Under the pieces are notes generated by a model. It was not told where the DNA came from, did not search any database, and saw nothing but the letters and a program-made list of their open reading frames with translations. Positions 63,195 through 64,000 of a stretch of DNA of 64,000 bases are shown piece by piece (the first letter of the stretch is position 1; every line of letters begins with the position of its first letter). Origin of the DNA: F22 sp963668535 (lineage in GTDB: Bacteria > Bacteroidota > Bacteroidia > Bacteroidales > Bacteroidaceae); contig OY764867.1 in the NCBI GenBank assembly GCA_963668535.1, positions 1,550,001-1,614,000 on the forward strand. The letters are read 5' to 3'. The position numbers and the translations under genes are program-made.

Positions 63195-64000
63195 ATGAAA
63201 AATCATAATCAGTTCTTTTTATTCTTTATCTGCATTGTGTCTGCCATGGGTGGATTACTATTTGGATATGATTGGGTGGTTATTGGTGGTGCCAAGCCAT
63301 TTTATGAAATTTATTTTGGAATAGCTAACGATCAAACGATGCAAGCTGTGGCTATGAGTGTCGCTCTTTTAGGGTGCCTTGGTGGGGCAACAACTGCTGG
63401 ATTTATGTCTGATAAATATGGGAGAAAGAAACTTTTGGTACTTGCTGCTTTTGTGTTTCTGATGTCTTCATGGCTAACGGGTATTAGTCAGTCTATGGCT
63501 GTGTTTATCTCGGCTCGATTTGTGGGCGGTATTGCTATCGGTTTGGCGGCTGCATTATCTCCAATGTATATAGCTGAAGTGTCTCCAACACATATTAGAG
63601 GAAAAATGGTTACCTTAAATCAATTGACTATTGTACTCGGTATCCTTGGGGCACAAGTTGTGAATCTATTGATAGCAGAACCAGTAGCTGAACATGCAAC
63701 TGCTCTAGATATTTTACATTCTTGGAATGGTCAGACTGGCTGGCGTTGGATGTTTTGGGCTGTTTGTGTACCTTCTGCTTTGTTTTTAATTTGTGCTCTT
63801 TTTATTCCTGAAAGTCCTAGATGGCTTTTTAGTAAAGGGTATAATGATCGTGCTCGTAAAATCCTTAGTTTCATCGGCGGGGAAGAATATGCATCTAGCG
63901 AATTGTCAAACTATGAAGTTGCTCAAGCTTCCTCTAATCAGGAAAAAGGAACACTTTCACTGTTGTTCTCGAAAAAAATGCGACCAGTACTCATTATTGG
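63195..64000 (+). CDS. MFS sugar porter, 3' end cut by window
   Basis: At least 268 residues from ATG 63195, running off the window. Sugar-porter signatures: GGLLFGYDWVVIGGAKPF in TM1, DKYGRKKLL between TM2 and TM3, RFVGGIAIGLAAALSPMYIA with EVSP, and PESPRWLFSKG after TM6. Likely imports the sugar released by the GH2 enzyme, 15 bp upstream in the same operon. Resembles bacterial xylose/arabinose/galactose proton symporters. Confidence 0.9.
   Translation, partial: MKNHNQFFLFFICIVSAMGGLLFGYDWVVIGGAKPFYEIYFGIANDQTMQAVAMSVALLGCLGGATTAGFMSDKYGRKKLLVLAAFVFLMSSWLTGISQSMAVFISARFVGGIAIGLAAALSPMYIAEVSPTHIRGKMVTLNQLTIVLGILGAQVVNLLIAEPVAEHATALDILHSWNGQTGWRWMFWAVCVPSALFLICALFIPESPRWLFSKGYNDRARKILSFIGGEEYASSELSNYEVAQASSNQEKGTLSLLFSKKMRPVLII

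Overview
The window is a Bacteroidota chromosome segment, most likely order Bacteroidales, carrying one complete-looking prophage. The host assignment rests on the recurrent TTTG-N19-TAnnTTTG promoters, weak Shine-Dalgarno signals, a viroplasmin-type RNase H, the aroK-speA-argB and rimP-nusA-infB-cvpA-sufBCDS gene orders, and an AraC / GH2 lipoprotein / sugar-porter locus. I cannot name the genus.

Layout. 1-5334: host genes (a 3'-truncated RNA/DNA methylase, rnhA, aroK, speA, argB) ending in an initiator tRNA-fMet gene. 5237-47082: a prophage of about 41.7 kb bounded by 98-bp direct repeats that each contain the whole tRNA-fMet gene. 47123-64000: host genes (epimerase, rimP-nusA-infB, cvpA, sufBCDS), then a carbohydrate locus (AraC regulator, GH2 lipoprotein, MFS sugar porter cut by the window end).

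Prophage. The integrase (+) lies beside attL. Nearly everything else is on the minus strand, transcribed from right to left. The control region (45.7-46.8 kb) has two tandem XRE repressors reading right and an early operon reading left: a small acidic protein, a LuxR-type regulator with a Cys cluster, a 1343-residue primase-helicase, small nucleotide/zinc proteins, and a GACCAACC repeat cluster that may be the replication origin. The late region follows: ClpP/S49-like protease, major capsid, Ig-domain structural protein, terminase, portal, connectors, then a lysis block (holin-like, M15 endolysin, spanin-like), then two self-contained accessory units, then tail genes (tape measure, baseplate, collagen-like and LamG-like fibres). 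The tape-measure gene without an evident contractile sheath suggests a siphovirus.

Main regulatory observations. (1) Four phage promoters before the protease, portal, tail and fibre genes share GTCCTTYY-N19-TAnnTTTG, a phage-specific upstream box in place of the host -33 element. (2) A three-part operator, AGTCW-N7-AGTCT-N7-AGAYT, occurs in the immunity region and exactly 17 bp upstream of the -7 box of both accessory units, tying those cargo genes to a common regulator. (3) The accessory units have their own promoter and terminator. One is a three-gene overlapping operon (TIGR04255-like protein, a small protein with a hydrophobic N-terminus, a DUF7689-like protein) that is a good candidate for an undescribed defence or lysogeny-conversion system. 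The other is a paralogous secreted/cytoplasmic pair. (4) Between cargo and tail genes lies a probable small RNA whose first 14 nt can pair with a leader segment that can alternatively pair with the sequence next to a start codon. (5) The phage brings its own promoter, tRNA-fMet and terminator, so both tRNA copies look functional after integration.
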